49,831 nt of DNA. It comes from Acidobacteriaceae bacterium. GTDB taxonomy: Bacteria; Acidobacteriota; Terriglobia; Terriglobales; Acidobacteriaceae. How positions within the stretch are numbered: position 1 is the first letter of the stretch; every line of letters begins with the position of its first letter. Location: the NCBI GenBank assembly GCA_030041305.1, contig JASHOC010000137.1:1-49831 (forward strand), given 5' to 3'. Below are positions 1 through 8,276 of the stretch, in pieces. Made by a program: the position numbers and the translations under genes. Under the pieces are notes generated by a model. It ran no database searches and was not told the DNA's origin. It was given only the letters and a program-made list of their open reading frames with translations.

Positions 1-135
1 GATTTCATTCCAGCCGTTGGCTCCGCTTAGAATCGCGGCGATGGCGATGAGCAGTATCTCTTCCAGAAGGTGCTCCCGCGTCCGCTCCACCCGCGGGTCC
101 TTCAACTCGGCGAAATAGCTCAGGGGACTCTCCAT
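1..135 (-). CDS. ISAs1-family transposase, N-terminal 45 residues (partial)
   Basis: This frame opens with an ATG at 135 on the minus strand and runs off the window. The 45 residues contain the blocks FAELKDPRVERTR and LIAIAAILSGANGWNEI, which match the N-terminal DDE_Tnp_1-associated region of ISAs1 (H-repeat) transposases, where a short 'EDPR..R...H.L..IL.IA..A...GA.GW..I' pattern is typical. The catalytic DDE domain would lie outside the window, so integrity cannot be judged. The product would cut and join the ends of its own insertion sequence. Confidence 0.85.
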   Translation of the reverse strand, partial: MESPLSYFAELKDPRVERTREHLLEEILLIAIAAILSGANGWNEI

Positions 136-195
136 GTCCCCATCTCATCCCCACTATCTCCCGCTGCATATAGCGTTTAAGATGCGTTTGCCCTG
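1..195 (-). mobile_element. ISAs1-family insertion sequence, 5' end (cut by window edge)
   Basis: The left edge of the window holds the upstream end of an insertion sequence whose transposase reads leftward out of the window. The minus strand from 195 begins CAGGGCAAACGCATCTTAA, which resembles the terminal repeat of ISAs1-family elements as I remember it, and the transposase start codon follows 60 nt further in. The element therefore seems to have landed about 15 nt past the stop codon of the HAD phosphatase gene. The other end and any target duplication lie outside the window. Confidence 0.6.
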
Positions 196-210
196 GCAGG
201 TTGGGGGCCC

Positions 211-915
211 CTAAAAGAACTCGCGCAATTTGGCGAACGAATCGAGCTCGAGCAAATGCTGGCCCGGAGGCGCCGGAGCGAGAGTGGCGTGCTCGAGCAC
301 CCAGGTGTCTTTGTGAAAAAGAAAAATAGCATGGAGGCCGGCCGCCAGTGCGGGATTGATGTCGCTTTTGGGGCTGTTGCCGACCATCCAACTGCTGTGC
401 GGCATAAGCTCATACCGAGCCATGACCTGGCGATAGGTGGGAGGGTCCTTTTCCGCCACGATTTCGACCGCGGAAAAGTGCCCGGCGAGTCCAGAGCGGG
501 CAAGCTTGTCGGCCTGTTCGGCATGATTGCCTTTGGTCATGAGAATGAGCCGATGACGGCCGGCGAGCTCGGCCAGAGCTTGCGGCACGCCGGGAAGCAA
601 CTCGATTTCCTGTTCCGCGATGGACCGGGCAAAGCTTTGGATCCGGAGTTTCTTTTCCTCTGTAGCCGGCTCCGGGCTGAGACGCTCGAAGCAGGTGAGC
701 AGCGAGCGCGCGAAACTGGAAAGGCCGTAGCCATGGGCGAGGATGGTTTCGCGCTCCACGGCGTTCAGAACGCGGCGCACTTCGGCGGGCGAATACTGAT
801 GGTGATTGAGATAACTGATGAAAGCCGCGATGGCGCGCTCGAAATAAATATTGTTTTCCCACAGCGTGTCATCGGCGTCGATGAGCAGCGTTTGGCCGGG
901 AGGAAATTGCGGCAT
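211..915 (-). CDS. HAD-superfamily hydrolase (phosphatase-like)
   Basis: A 234-residue haloacid dehalogenase-superfamily protein, probably a soluble cytoplasmic phosphatase acting on a small phosphorylated metabolite. Motif I is D13-A-D15-D16-T17, with D13 the expected nucleophile. Motif II is the threonine in LMTKG (T127), the conserved lysine is in AEKDPP (K156), and the acidic motif IV is in GNSPKSD (D185). A helical cap lies between motifs I and II. The open frame extends upstream into the aldo/keto reductase gene, but the ATG at 915 places motif I at the usual distance from the N-terminus. The gene follows the aldo/keto reductase by 44 nt on the same strand and may be co-transcribed. Substrate cannot be told from sequence; YjjG-like nucleotidases are one possibility. 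Confidence 0.85.
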   Translation of the reverse strand: MPQFPPGQTLLIDADDTLWENNIYFERAIAAFISYLNHHQYSPAEVRRVLNAVERETILAHGYGLSSFARSLLTCFERLSPEPATEEKKLRIQSFARSIAEQEIELLPGVPQALAELAGRHRLILMTKGNHAEQADKLARSGLAGHFSAVEIVAEKDPPTYRQVMARYELMPHSSWMVGNSPKSDINPALAAGLHAIFLFHKDTWVLEHATLAPAPPGQHLLELDSFAKLREFF

Positions 916-959
916 GTTTCGATGGTAATGCCGCCCGGCAATCCGCTCGTTGGTCGCGC

Positions 960-1988
960 TTAGACCGGCCAGGGGTTGCGCTCGGGGAACTGGCGCTGAT
1001 GCCAATAGGGGTAGGCGGGGGTGAGATCGCTGGCCTTGTCGAGCGCAGCGACCTGATCCGCGCTGAGGTTCCAGCCTACGGCCCCCAAATTCTGCCGCAG
1101 TTGCTCCTCGTTGCGCGCGCCCAAAATTACCGACGAAACGGTGGGCCGCTGCAGCAGCCAATTCAGCGCCACTTGGGGAACGGTTTTGCCGGTTTCGGCG
1201 GCCACCGCGTCGAGCGCGTCGACCACTTGAAAGAGGCGCTCATCCGAGACCGGAGGAGCGGCATCGACGGTTTTGTGAAGGCGGCTCACGGTGGGCAGCG
1301 GCTGGCCGCGACGAAGCTTCCCGGTCAGACGTCCCCAGCCCAGCGGGCTCCATACGAGGGCGCCCACTTTCTGATCCAGACCGAGCGGCATGAGTTCCCA
1401 TTCGTATTCGCGGCCGATGAGCGAGTAGTGCACCTGGTGGGCCACAAAGCGGGTCCAGCCATAGCGGTCGGCGATGGCCAGCGACTTCATCAGATGCCAG
1501 CCGGAGAAGTTCGAGCAGGCGATGTAGCGGATCTTGCCCTCGCGGACGAAGGAGTTCAGCGTCTCCTGCACTTCTTCGATCGGCGTCAGCGCGTCGAAGC
1601 CATGCAGGTGGTAAATGTCCACGTAGTCGGTACCCAGGCGCCGCAAGCTGCCTTCGATGGAACGGCGCAGATGATAGCGCGAGGAGCCCACATCATTGGG
1701 GCCGTCGCCCAGGCGGAAGGTCGCCTTGGTGGAGATGAGAACGCGATCGCGCCTGCCTTCGAGCGTCTTGCCCAGCACCTCTTCGGAACGGCCATTGGAA
1801 TACACGTCGGCGGTGTCGAAAAGATTCACACCGGCTTCGAGGCAGATATCGACAATTCTCCGCGCCTCGGCGAGGTTATCGGTGGCGCCCCACGCGTCAA
1901 AAAACCGATGGCCGCCGCCAAACGTGCCGGCGCCAAAGCTCAAGACGGGAACCTTGAGGCCTGAGCCTCCCAAGAGCCGATTTTCCAT
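960..1988 (-). CDS. Aldo/keto reductase
   Basis: A 342-residue NADPH-dependent oxidoreductase with a TIM-barrel fold, of the class that includes YghZ and potassium channel beta-subunit-like reductases. The catalytic tetrad is visible: D58 and Y63 in FDTADVYSNG, K88 in LISTKATF and H129 in YHLHGFD. The C-terminal cofactor region has the VILGARNEEQL block typical of the family. I chose the ATG at 1988 (MENRLLGGSG) because it matches the usual family start; a start five codons earlier exists. It probably reduces aldehydes or ketones derived from sugars. It heads a possible two-gene unit with the HAD phosphatase, and palindromic element copy 1 lies 174 bp upstream. Confidence 0.9.
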   Translation of the reverse strand: MENRLLGGSGLKVPVLSFGAGTFGGGHRFFDAWGATDNLAEARRIVDICLEAGVNLFDTADVYSNGRSEEVLGKTLEGRRDRVLISTKATFRLGDGPNDVGSSRYHLRRSIEGSLRRLGTDYVDIYHLHGFDALTPIEEVQETLNSFVREGKIRYIACSNFSGWHLMKSLAIADRYGWTRFVAHQVHYSLIGREYEWELMPLGLDQKVGALVWSPLGWGRLTGKLRRGQPLPTVSRLHKTVDAAPPVSDERLFQVVDALDAVAAETGKTVPQVALNWLLQRPTVSSVILGARNEEQLRQNLGAVGWNLSADQVAALDKASDLTPAYPYWHQRQFPERNPWPV

Positions 1989-2162
1989 GTGCTTTGGATG
2001 CACGGAGTTGCAGCCGGATGCGGAAAATTCAAGCCTACGGCGGTTGAGGAAATCATGCGGGGGGACCGAATCGCGCCGGGCCGCCGCTCCTTACCACCTC
2101 GGGCTTGAGTTCGCTTCGACTCGGCTTCTCCGGTTTCCCCCTGCGGCATTTCCCTACCGTTC

Positions 2163-2279
2163 TACGGCGGTTCTCCAATTCCCGTGAAGTTTTGAGGGGC
2201 GTGCCGGGTGGCGTTTTCTTGGGAAAAACGCCACTCAACGTTCGAGGTTCTGCTCTACACCAATTGGAGAACCGTTCTA
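2163..2279 (+). repeat. 117-bp palindromic TA-flanked element, copy 1
   Basis: First of eight near-identical 117-bp elements. It begins TACGGCGGTTCTCCAATT and the ends pair over 14 perfect bases (GCGGTTCTCCAATT with AATTGGAGAACCGC in most copies). Inside, TTGAG pairs with CTCAA around a further hairpin, TGGCGTTTT/AAAACGCCA, so the whole unit can fold into nested stems as DNA or RNA. Every copy starts and ends with TA, preceded by Y on the left. No protein is encoded; the short open frames are by-products. In this copy the right end reads CCGTTCTA instead of CCGCTATA, and CCGTTCTA also precedes the left end. It resembles a MITE mobilised in trans, but the mobilising transposase is not in the window. 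Confidence 0.9.
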
Positions 2280-2687
2280 GCTAAAATAGCTAATCCTACC
2301 CCCTACCCCCCCCACCCCCCTTTTCGAGTAAGTTTCTTGTTTTCAGCGGATTGACTTTAATCGATCTTGAAAACAAAGAGCTTAAATCGCAGGTTCCTCC
2401 ATCCAAAGGGCTTAGAGCGTTATTCTTAGTACCTATCCATTTGAATCCTGCACATTTTGCGCAGAATATTTCTGGCGATGTACGTTTCGGTCAGTATTCA
2501 TGCGGGATTTCGGCATTTTTTCAAAGGCTCCAACTTTCGGGAAAATGCCAGGTTTTGGTTCCGGCTACGCCGGGTTAGGCATCTGGCCTTGCTTCGCCGG
2601 TATTCTTCCGTTGCAATCTTCCGCGGAATGGCCCCGGATTGCCCTAATTCTGCATCCGGGGGTAGGTTTCGGCCAGTTTTCAGCCCT
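2280..2687. other. Intergenic region, no gene recognised
   Basis: No convincing coding frame is seen. Near the start is a run of C-rich pyrimidines at about 2297-2322 in an otherwise A+T-richer stretch, and at about 2560-2620 there are short G+C hairpins such as CCGGCTACGCCGG. The texture resembles decayed repeat sequence rather than a gene. Confidence 0.5.
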
Positions 2688-2802
2688 CAGTGATCAGTGG
2701 TCAGTGATTGTCTGTGATCAGTTGTCAGTTCCCAGTGATTGTGTGCCAGTTGACAGTGATTGTTCGCCAGTTCCCGGTGATTTTGTGTCAATTCTCAGTG
2801 AT
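2688..2802 (+). repeat. Degenerate heptamer tandem repeat (NNNCAGT type)
   Basis: From CAGTGAT at 2688 the sequence keeps a 7-nt period for about 16 units, most ending in CAGT or a one-base variant. A higher-order 21-nt period (CAGTGATTG plus 12 nt) appears in the second half. It resembles the short tandemly repeated repetitive sequences known from cyanobacteria and other genomes. The array stops exactly where palindromic element copy 2 begins. Confidence 0.8.
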
Positions 2803-2919
2803 TACGGCGGTTCTCCAATTCCCGTGAAGTTTTGAGGGGCGTGCCGGGTGGCGTTTTCTTGGGAAAAACGCCACTCAACGTTCGAGGTTCTGCTCTACAC
2901 CAATTGGAGAACCGCTATA
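2803..2919 (+). repeat. 117-bp palindromic element, copy 2
   Basis: This copy matches the consensus and carries the standard ends TACGGCGG and CCGCTATA. It directly abuts the heptamer repeat on its left. Just to its right (2921-2934) the sequence TGGTCGGTGGTCAG looks like more of the same CAGT-type repeat, so the element may have inserted inside that array. Confidence 0.92.
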
Positions 2920-3300
2920 GTGGTCGGTGGTCAGAGAATGACTCTCGGTTCGCGATGGAATTCTGCCCTTTTCCAGCTTCACGTTATCAATTATGACGGA
3001 AAAGCGCGAAATACCCCGCAAAGGCAACTGGTTTGTTTTCTGGCGAATGCAGAATTTTCGCTTGACCGCGAATGGGCTCTCTGCGTGTTCCGCACCCGAG
3101 ACGGGGACAGGGACTTGCTCTCCCACGCATCGCAGGCTGCGCGAAGGACCCATTTTCTGGCGCTGTCGGCTTTTCGATCAAGGGTGAAAGTTTTAATTTC
3201 CTGGAAACCGGGATTTCAATCGTATGCTGAATCAAAGTTGACCCTGTTGCAATCCTCCGCCTGTTGGAGTTGCCGCACGCGAGGGGAGGGAGGCTCGACG

Positions 3301-4389
3301 ATGGCGAATGAGGTTGTTCCCCCGGAGACACGTTCCGACAAGGCTTGGAGCTTTCTGATGAGCTGGACCGGCCGGGTCACGGCGATCGTGGGGCTGTGCG
3401 CAACCATCGGGGGCGGGGTGACGTGGGTCATTACGCACCATCGGCAGCAGCGCGAACGAGCTGCGCACCTGGCGCTGGCGCAGACGCAAGCGGCGCAAGG
3501 CGATTACCAGGCGTCGGTCGAAACCCACTCGGCCATTCTCAAGGCGGACCCGCTGGACCGCACGGCTCTGGAGAACCAACTGAACGCGGCGATGCTCTGG
3601 GCGGAGAACTTCAGCGTGGTGGTTCCGGAAGGCCAGAGCGCGACGGAGCTGGCGGGCCGCGCACTGGACGAAATGATGCCTATTCTGCAGGCCGGCCTGA
3701 CGCGCAGCAAAGGAACTCGTGCTGCGGATGTGCAGGCGCATCTGGGTTGGGCGCACTGGCTCAACCAGCACATTGCCGAACGTGAATTCGGCTCCGCCGC
3801 GGAACAGAACTTTCGCGCAGCCCTGGCCACCGATCCTGGGAATGTGTACGCCAACGCCATGCTGGGCAACTGGATGCTCCAGAACGGCGGCGACTTTTCC
3901 GAGGCGGTGCGGCATTTCCATACGGCCGACAGCGCCGGCAAGGCTCTGCCCTTTGTGCGAAGCCTGGAGATCGGCGGATTGACCGACTACGATCAGGCGG
4001 GTTCGCGAAGGGAGCTGATCCAAATTGCGAATTTCATGCGCGCGCATGGCGAAGTACTTGATCCCGAGGATCGGCGCGACGTGTTTGCGTTCTGCTGCGA
4101 CATGGCGGACACCGGCCGCGCGGAGCTGGTCGAGTCGCTGTCGGCTGTCCCTGCGCAGGACGCCTGGCTGACGTACGTGTGGCTGGAAAACTCCCGCTCC
4201 GACGCTTCCCGGGATCCGTTGCGGCCGCTGATCCACGACTACATTCAGGCCAGCCTTCTGGAAATCGCAGGGCAACGACCGGATGCTCTCCGCCAATATC
4301 GAATCCTGCAGCAGAAGCTCCAAAGCCAGCCGGGCACGGTGCTGGACGGCGCCGTGAGTGCGGCCATCACGCGGCTGACGCACTCCTGA
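3301..4389 (+). CDS. Membrane-anchored TPR-like protein
   Basis: A 362-residue protein with a short cytoplasmic N-terminus, one membrane segment at about residues 26-45, and a long helical region with tetratricopeptide character (for example the blocks around LALAQTQAAQGDYQASVETH and FRAALATDPGNVYANAMLG). It likely acts as a scaffold or partner-binding protein at the cytoplasmic membrane. I chose the ATG at 3301 because GGGAGG lies just upstream; the open frame continues back through repeat copy 2, which is unlikely to be coding. The partner is unknown. It stands alone on its strand in a repeat-rich stretch. Confidence 0.75.
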   Translation: MANEVVPPETRSDKAWSFLMSWTGRVTAIVGLCATIGGGVTWVITHHRQQRERAAHLALAQTQAAQGDYQASVETHSAILKADPLDRTALENQLNAAMLWAENFSVVVPEGQSATELAGRALDEMMPILQAGLTRSKGTRAADVQAHLGWAHWLNQHIAEREFGSAAEQNFRAALATDPGNVYANAMLGNWMLQNGGDFSEAVRHFHTADSAGKALPFVRSLEIGGLTDYDQAGSRRELIQIANFMRAHGEVLDPEDRRDVFAFCCDMADTGRAELVESLSAVPAQDAWLTYVWLENSRSDASRDPLRPLIHDYIQASLLEIAGQRPDALRQYRILQQKLQSQPGTVLDGAVSAAITRLTHS

Positions 4390-4779
4390 TGGTGATCCGA
4401 CTGCTGGGTGAGACGCCCGCGAGGAGTAACGCCAGCTTATGGACCGCTCCCGAAGGGCCGGTCAGGGGTGAGCGCACCGAGCATGAACAGATTGTGCTCA
4501 CCAGCCCAATCTTCAATGAGGGCATCGAAGTTCGAGGGCAACGGACTGTGCGCTGCTCGACAGATCAGAAGGTCTGCTACCCGCTGCGTGACTTGCATTT
4601 GGTCCACCAACGAGGTCGTCTCATGGAACTACATTTTTCAATGAGCGTACAGTCTCTCCGCGCCGGAATAACCGAAGCCGATGAAACGTGCGAGCCGGGT
4701 AAGTCCATTTCCGAGCGTTCAATCGAATCCATATGTTATCGTGTTTTGGGATCGGAATTGCTTACTTTGTGGAGGCGAT
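4390..4779. other. Intergenic region with a weak open frame
   Basis: An open frame starts with an ATG overlapping the TPR gene's stop codon (TGATG at 4387-4391) and runs to 4883, across the start of the histone-like gene. It resembles no family I recognise and has no good ribosome site of its own, so I do not call it a gene. Confidence 0.4.
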
Positions 4780-5376
4780 ATGGACGAGCGCTTGATGATC
4801 GCTGCAATCGACGACGAAATAGGAAGGCTGCGGCAAGCGCGTTCGCTGCTTTCTGGCGGCAACGCTGTTGCCGCCGCTTCTGAAAGACCGGGCCCCGCCA
4901 AAAGGGCTGCGAGACGGCAGAGACTGAGCCCAGCCGCCCGGAAGCGTATCTCAGCGGCGCAGAAGAGGCGGTGGGCTGCGGCCAAGGCAAAGCGAGTGAA
5001 GGCGGCGCCAGCGAAGAAAGCGGCCAAGAAAGCCCCAGCCGAGATTGCCGGTGCAGAGAAGTTTCCAAAGCGCCGGAGCTTAAGCGCAGGCGTCCGCAAG
5101 CGCATCGCTGAGGCGCAGAAGAAGCGTTGGGCTGCTGTGAAGGCGGCGAAATCCACCCCTGCGAAGAAGGCGGCAAAGAAAGGTGCGGCCAAGACCGCTT
5201 CAGTCAAGCCACCCGCCAAAGCCGCTAAGAAAGCCGCCAGGAAGGCAACCGCCCCCCAAACGCCGGTCAAGAAGGCATCCGCTGTTAAAGCCAAGACAGC
5301 GACCACCGCAAATAAAGCTGCTACGGTCCCCAATACGGCGGCTCCTGATGCCGTAGCAGGAGCGACTTCTGCCTAA
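4780..5376 (+). CDS. Lysine/alanine-rich histone H1-like DNA-binding protein
   Basis: A 198-residue, strongly basic protein. A short acidic/helical N-terminus is followed by two copies of a 19-residue motif, LSPAARKRISAAQKRRWAA at residues 49-67 and LSAGVRKRIAEAQKKRWAA at 101-119, each followed by AKK/PAKKAAKK repeats like the tail of histone H1 or of bacterial H1-like proteins. It probably coats or bridges DNA in the nucleoid. The ATG at 4780 is preceded by GGAGGCGAT, a strong ribosome site. The repeated RKRI..AQK.RWAA unit may be a minor-groove or helix-type DNA contact. Its gene sits among mobile repeats and no operon partner is evident. Confidence 0.8.
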   Translation: MDERLMIAAIDDEIGRLRQARSLLSGGNAVAAASERPGPAKRAARRQRLSPAARKRISAAQKRRWAAAKAKRVKAAPAKKAAKKAPAEIAGAEKFPKRRSLSAGVRKRIAEAQKKRWAAVKAAKSTPAKKAAKKGAAKTASVKPPAKAAKKAARKATAPQTPVKKASAVKAKTATTANKAATVPNTAAPDAVAGATSA

Positions 5377-5488
5377 ATGGTTGTCGCTATGAGGTCCTCG
5401 GCGCCCTGAGCCGAAGTGTGTCGAGTCTGTCCCGTCGCCCCGGTTGCAGAGCTTCGGATACAACTCGTAGGTAGCTGGTACGGCGCCT

Positions 5489-5605
5489 TACGGCGGTTCT
5501 CCAATTCCCGTGAAGTTTTGAGGGGCGTGCCAGGTGGCGTTTTCTTGGGAAAAACGCCACTCAACGTTCGAGGTTCTGCTCTACACCAATTGGAGAACCG
5601 CTATA
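5489..5605 (+). repeat. 117-bp palindromic element, copy 3
   Basis: The copy differs from consensus by GCCAGGTGG instead of GCCGGGTGG in the centre. The ends are standard. It lies 112 bp downstream of the histone-like gene and 162 bp from copy 4 in the same orientation. The 162-bp spacer between copies 3 and 4 holds no recognisable gene. Confidence 0.92.
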
Positions 5606-5767
5606 GTAGTCTTCATAATTCCAAAGACATAGCCTACCCCTGTCATCGTTACCTCCCGATGGGGTGAGTTTCGCGGCGGCTAAGCGCCGACGGCCTCGGA
5701 ATGTGGCGACTCTGGTATTGCTCTGGTCGAATACGTCGAATTTGTCCACCAAGCTTCCCGGAGTTAT

Positions 5768-5884
5768 TACGGCGGTTCTCCAATTCCCGTGAAGTTTTGA
5801 GGGGCGTGCCGGGTGGCGTTTTCTTGGGAAAAACGCCACTCAACGTTCGAGGTTCTGTTCTACACCAATTGGAGAACCGCTATA
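5768..5884 (+). repeat. 117-bp palindromic element, copy 4
   Basis: This copy has a single internal change (CTGTTCTACACC for CTGCTCTACACC) and the standard ends, with TATAA rather than TATAG on the right flank. It lies 50 bp past the stop codon of the small gene at 5935-6231, which reads toward it. Confidence 0.92.
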
Positions 5885-5934
5885 AACCGCCCGGGGGCGG
5901 GATTCGTTGTAAGAGGGGCCAGCAAAGCATTGTG

Positions 5935-6231
5935 CTACTTGCGGCCACCATTGAATATCGTTCGGATCGAGCCTGCCAGGTCATCGCTCTTGCCCGCTTC
6001 CTGCCCAGAAGGAGGCAACACCGGACTGGGCGGCTCAAGGCGCGATTCAGCTTCTGCCCACCTGCTTGGCGCTGAATAAGCGCTGAGTGAGCCGCCGCTG
6101 TTAGGGGCGCTGCTGGAAGTGGAGCTTGAGGCAGCGGAGTGGCGGCGAAGGAGCCGCTCAATCGCTGCGATATCGAGCTTGTAGTCTTCTTCCACCTGAC
6201 GCCGCAATGCTTCTAGTTGTTCTCTGTCCAT
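5935..6231 (-). CDS. Small coiled-coil hypothetical protein
   Basis: A 98-residue protein with a charged helical N-terminus (MDREQLEALRRQVEEDYKLD, then an AIERLLRR helix), a Ser/Pro-rich middle and a C-terminal DDLAGSIRTIFN segment. I do not recognise a named family, though the N-terminal helix followed by a disordered linker recalls short acidobacterial proteins. A strong ribosome site (AGAGGAGA, 8 nt before ATG) supports expression. The frame ends 50 bp before palindromic element copy 4, so a C-terminal truncation connected with that insertion is possible. No operon partner is seen. Confidence 0.6.
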   Translation of the reverse strand: MDREQLEALRRQVEEDYKLDIAAIERLLRRHSAASSSTSSSAPNSGGSLSAYSAPSRWAEAESRLEPPSPVLPPSGQEAGKSDDLAGSIRTIFNGGRK

Positions 6232-6473
6232 CGTGAATTCTCCTCTGGCCGCTTCTTCGTGACCCAGTACTGACCTGATTGTGTCACGATCCGTCGTAAT
6301 TCGATCTCACACAAAGGAGGCAGAGGAGCGAACGACCCGGTGGTCCGTCGTGTCAGATAGGCGCGCCAGAACTCTCTCATCCACCACTCCCGATGGCCGG
6401 CCATGCTTCCCTTTGCCCTGTTTTCGCCGGACTTGCGGACAAATCGCCTACGATAACCCATGCTCATTCCGCA

Positions 6474-6551
6474 GGAAATATGGGCGTAAGGAAACGGCCG
6501 CAGCGCCACCGCATCGTTCACGAAGAAGATGGCCATCTTGGCGCCGACGCC
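6474..6551 (-). pseudogene. ADOP/MacB-type permease fragment
   Basis: A stretch of about 26 codons on the minus strand reads GVGAKMAIFFVNDAVALRPF followed by PYAHIS. This closely resembles the signature '[22 protein letters not shown]' at the first membrane segment of acidobacterial duplicated orphan permeases (MacB/FtsX-type). Nothing else of the roughly 800-residue protein is recognisable on either side, so this is a relic rather than a working gene. Confidence 0.5.
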
Positions 6552-6713
6552 AGCGCGAGAGTTGGCGTCGTGGCCGCCGTCAAGCCAAGGCGTAATGGAA
6601 CATGCAGAGGGCGAAGCGGAGGTTGCTGAGCCGGTTCGGCGTGAGGCTCAGGATAGCGGAGATGGGCGCGGGCCCGGAAGCCATTTGCGCGCTGAATGCG
6701 CTACTGGGCCGTC

Positions 6714-6830
6714 TACGGCGGTTCTCCAATTCCCGTGAAGTTTTGAGGGGCGCGCCGGGTGGCGTTTTCTTGGGAAAAACGCCACTCAACGTTCGAGGTT
6801 CTGCTCTACACCAATTGGAGAACCGCTTTA
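6714..6830 (+). repeat. 117-bp palindromic element, copy 5
   Basis: The copy has GGGGCGCGCC for GGGGCGTGCC and a variant right end, CCGCTTTA. It sits between two ADOP-like permease fragments of opposite orientation. Confidence 0.92.
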
Positions 6831-6836
6831 CGTTTT

Positions 6837-6902
6837 CAGTCAACGCCGCGACAACGTCAATCTTCTCCGTCATGGACGGCGTGCTGCTGCGACCACCAAG
6901 TC
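6837..6902 (+). pseudogene. Second ADOP-type permease fragment
   Basis: Just right of repeat copy 5, the plus strand reads SVNAATTSIFSVMDGVLLRP, again the first-membrane-segment signature of ADOP/MacB-type permeases. The frame continues to a stop at 7076 but without further permease similarity that I can see. It is in the opposite direction to the fragment at 6474-6551, so the two do not come from one simple interrupted gene. Confidence 0.5.
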
Positions 6903-7074
6903 AGCAAGATCTTGAGATGGTCACCCATCCGCGCATCGCCCTCCATCAAGCATGCGATGAACGGACCACACTCGAGCATATTTCCGCGCCGATGCTGGTG
7001 TTACCCCATGGATGCGAAAAACAAGCGGCCATTGCGACGCGTGCTGAGGCGCGAGGGATCAATCTGCAGGCGAG

Positions 7075-8151
7075 CTAGGGCAAGACGACGAGGCCCCAAG
7101 GGCTTCCCCCGACATGCGCTTTGGCCTTCACCGTCAGCGTCGCCAGATCAACAGCGCTCACGTCGTTCGACGGTCCATTGGCAGAGAAAAGTGTTTTCCC
7201 ATCCGGCGACAACGCGATTCCCCACGGACGCCTGCCAACGGCAACTTCGCCCTTCACGATCTCTGTTTTTGTGTCGATGGCCACGACGTCGCCGCCACGG
7301 CCTGTCGATGCGTAAAGCATATGGCTGTCAGGCGACAGCAGGACATCCATTGGTTTCACCAGACCGGGCTTGCCAAGGTGGATCGTCTTGATCACCTTTT
7401 TCCGCGCCACGTCAACCAGTGTGACCGTGCCATCGTTTTCCGCATTGATATAAGCCAGCTTGTCGTCAGGAGTGAAAGCCACATTCCGGGGACGGTGTCC
7501 CACCTTGAAAGTGGACGTAATTTTGTTCGTCGCCGGGTTCAACACCGAGATCGTGCTCGTCTCCTCACTCGTGACGAAGACGAACTCGCCATTGTGCGAA
7601 ACCTGCACGCCTTCCGGCTGCGCACCCATCTTCAACGTCGCTTCCACTTTGCCGCTCGCAATGTCGATGATGGAGACGGCGCTATTGTCTTCGTTGGAAA
7701 CGTAAATCTTGGCGCCATCTTTGCTTAAGTCAAAGTTTTCCGGGTCAATGCCGGAAGGCAGGATTTTCACGATCTTGTTTTGCGCGACGTCGAACACGCC
7801 AATGCCGTCCTTAGAGTGGTCGGCGGGCGGAAGAGTGTCCCCGTCCACTCCAGGACCAGCAATAGGTGTGCCGCTCAGCGCGATATAAATCGTCTTGCCA
7901 TCGGGGCTTGCGTGGATGCCGCGAGGACGGGTACCGACCTTCACCGTCTCCAACGACTGCATGGTGGTGGCGTCAATCACAGTCAGCTCGCCACTCACCT
8001 CGTCGCTTACATAGAGGCGCGGGCCATTCGCCGTTGTCATCGTTAGGCCGGCGGGAGTCGTGGGCGTCTCAGCCTTGTGCGGCGCGGACTTGCAGCCCGC
8101 CAGAGGTGCAAGAAATCCGGCGCACAGAAGAAAATATCGAGCGTATCGCAT
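7075..8151 (-). CDS. YVTN beta-propeller lipoprotein (YncE-like)
   Basis: A 358-residue exported protein. The N-terminus is a lipoprotein signal with lipobox LAGC (C20), so it should be anchored on the periplasmic side of a membrane. The rest is a seven-bladed propeller of YVTN type, with repeats such as YVSDEVSGELTVIDATT, IYVSNEDNSAVSIIDIASGK and LFSANGPSNDVSAVDLATL, each about 45 residues long. Such proteins bind partners or small molecules; enzymatic activity is not implied. It follows the cupredoxin-like gene on the same strand after 125 bp, and is probably part of the same redox-related unit. The ATG at 8151 gives a normal signal peptide. Confidence 0.85.
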   Translation of the reverse strand: MRYARYFLLCAGFLAPLAGCKSAPHKAETPTTPAGLTMTTANGPRLYVSDEVSGELTVIDATTMQSLETVKVGTRPRGIHASPDGKTIYIALSGTPIAGPGVDGDTLPPADHSKDGIGVFDVAQNKIVKILPSGIDPENFDLSKDGAKIYVSNEDNSAVSIIDIASGKVEATLKMGAQPEGVQVSHNGEFVFVTSEETSTISVLNPATNKITSTFKVGHRPRNVAFTPDDKLAYINAENDGTVTLVDVARKKVIKTIHLGKPGLVKPMDVLLSPDSHMLYASTGRGGDVVAIDTKTEIVKGEVAVGRRPWGIALSPDGKTLFSANGPSNDVSAVDLATLTVKAKAHVGGSPWGLVVLP

Positions 8152-8276
8152 TGTGGTCCTTTGCCGGGGAGATATGTCACTGCAGTATCTATATACCCAG
8201 GAGGACTGGATTGTTCAGCCTATTTTCCTGCCAGTGGCAATCTGTTCAGAAACCAGAGATTGGAATCCGCAGTTAT

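Noticed and set aside
3232..4383. Long antisense frame opposite the TPR gene
   Set aside because: A shadow of G+C-rich codon use; the plus-strand frame has a ribosome site, membrane segment and TPR pattern.
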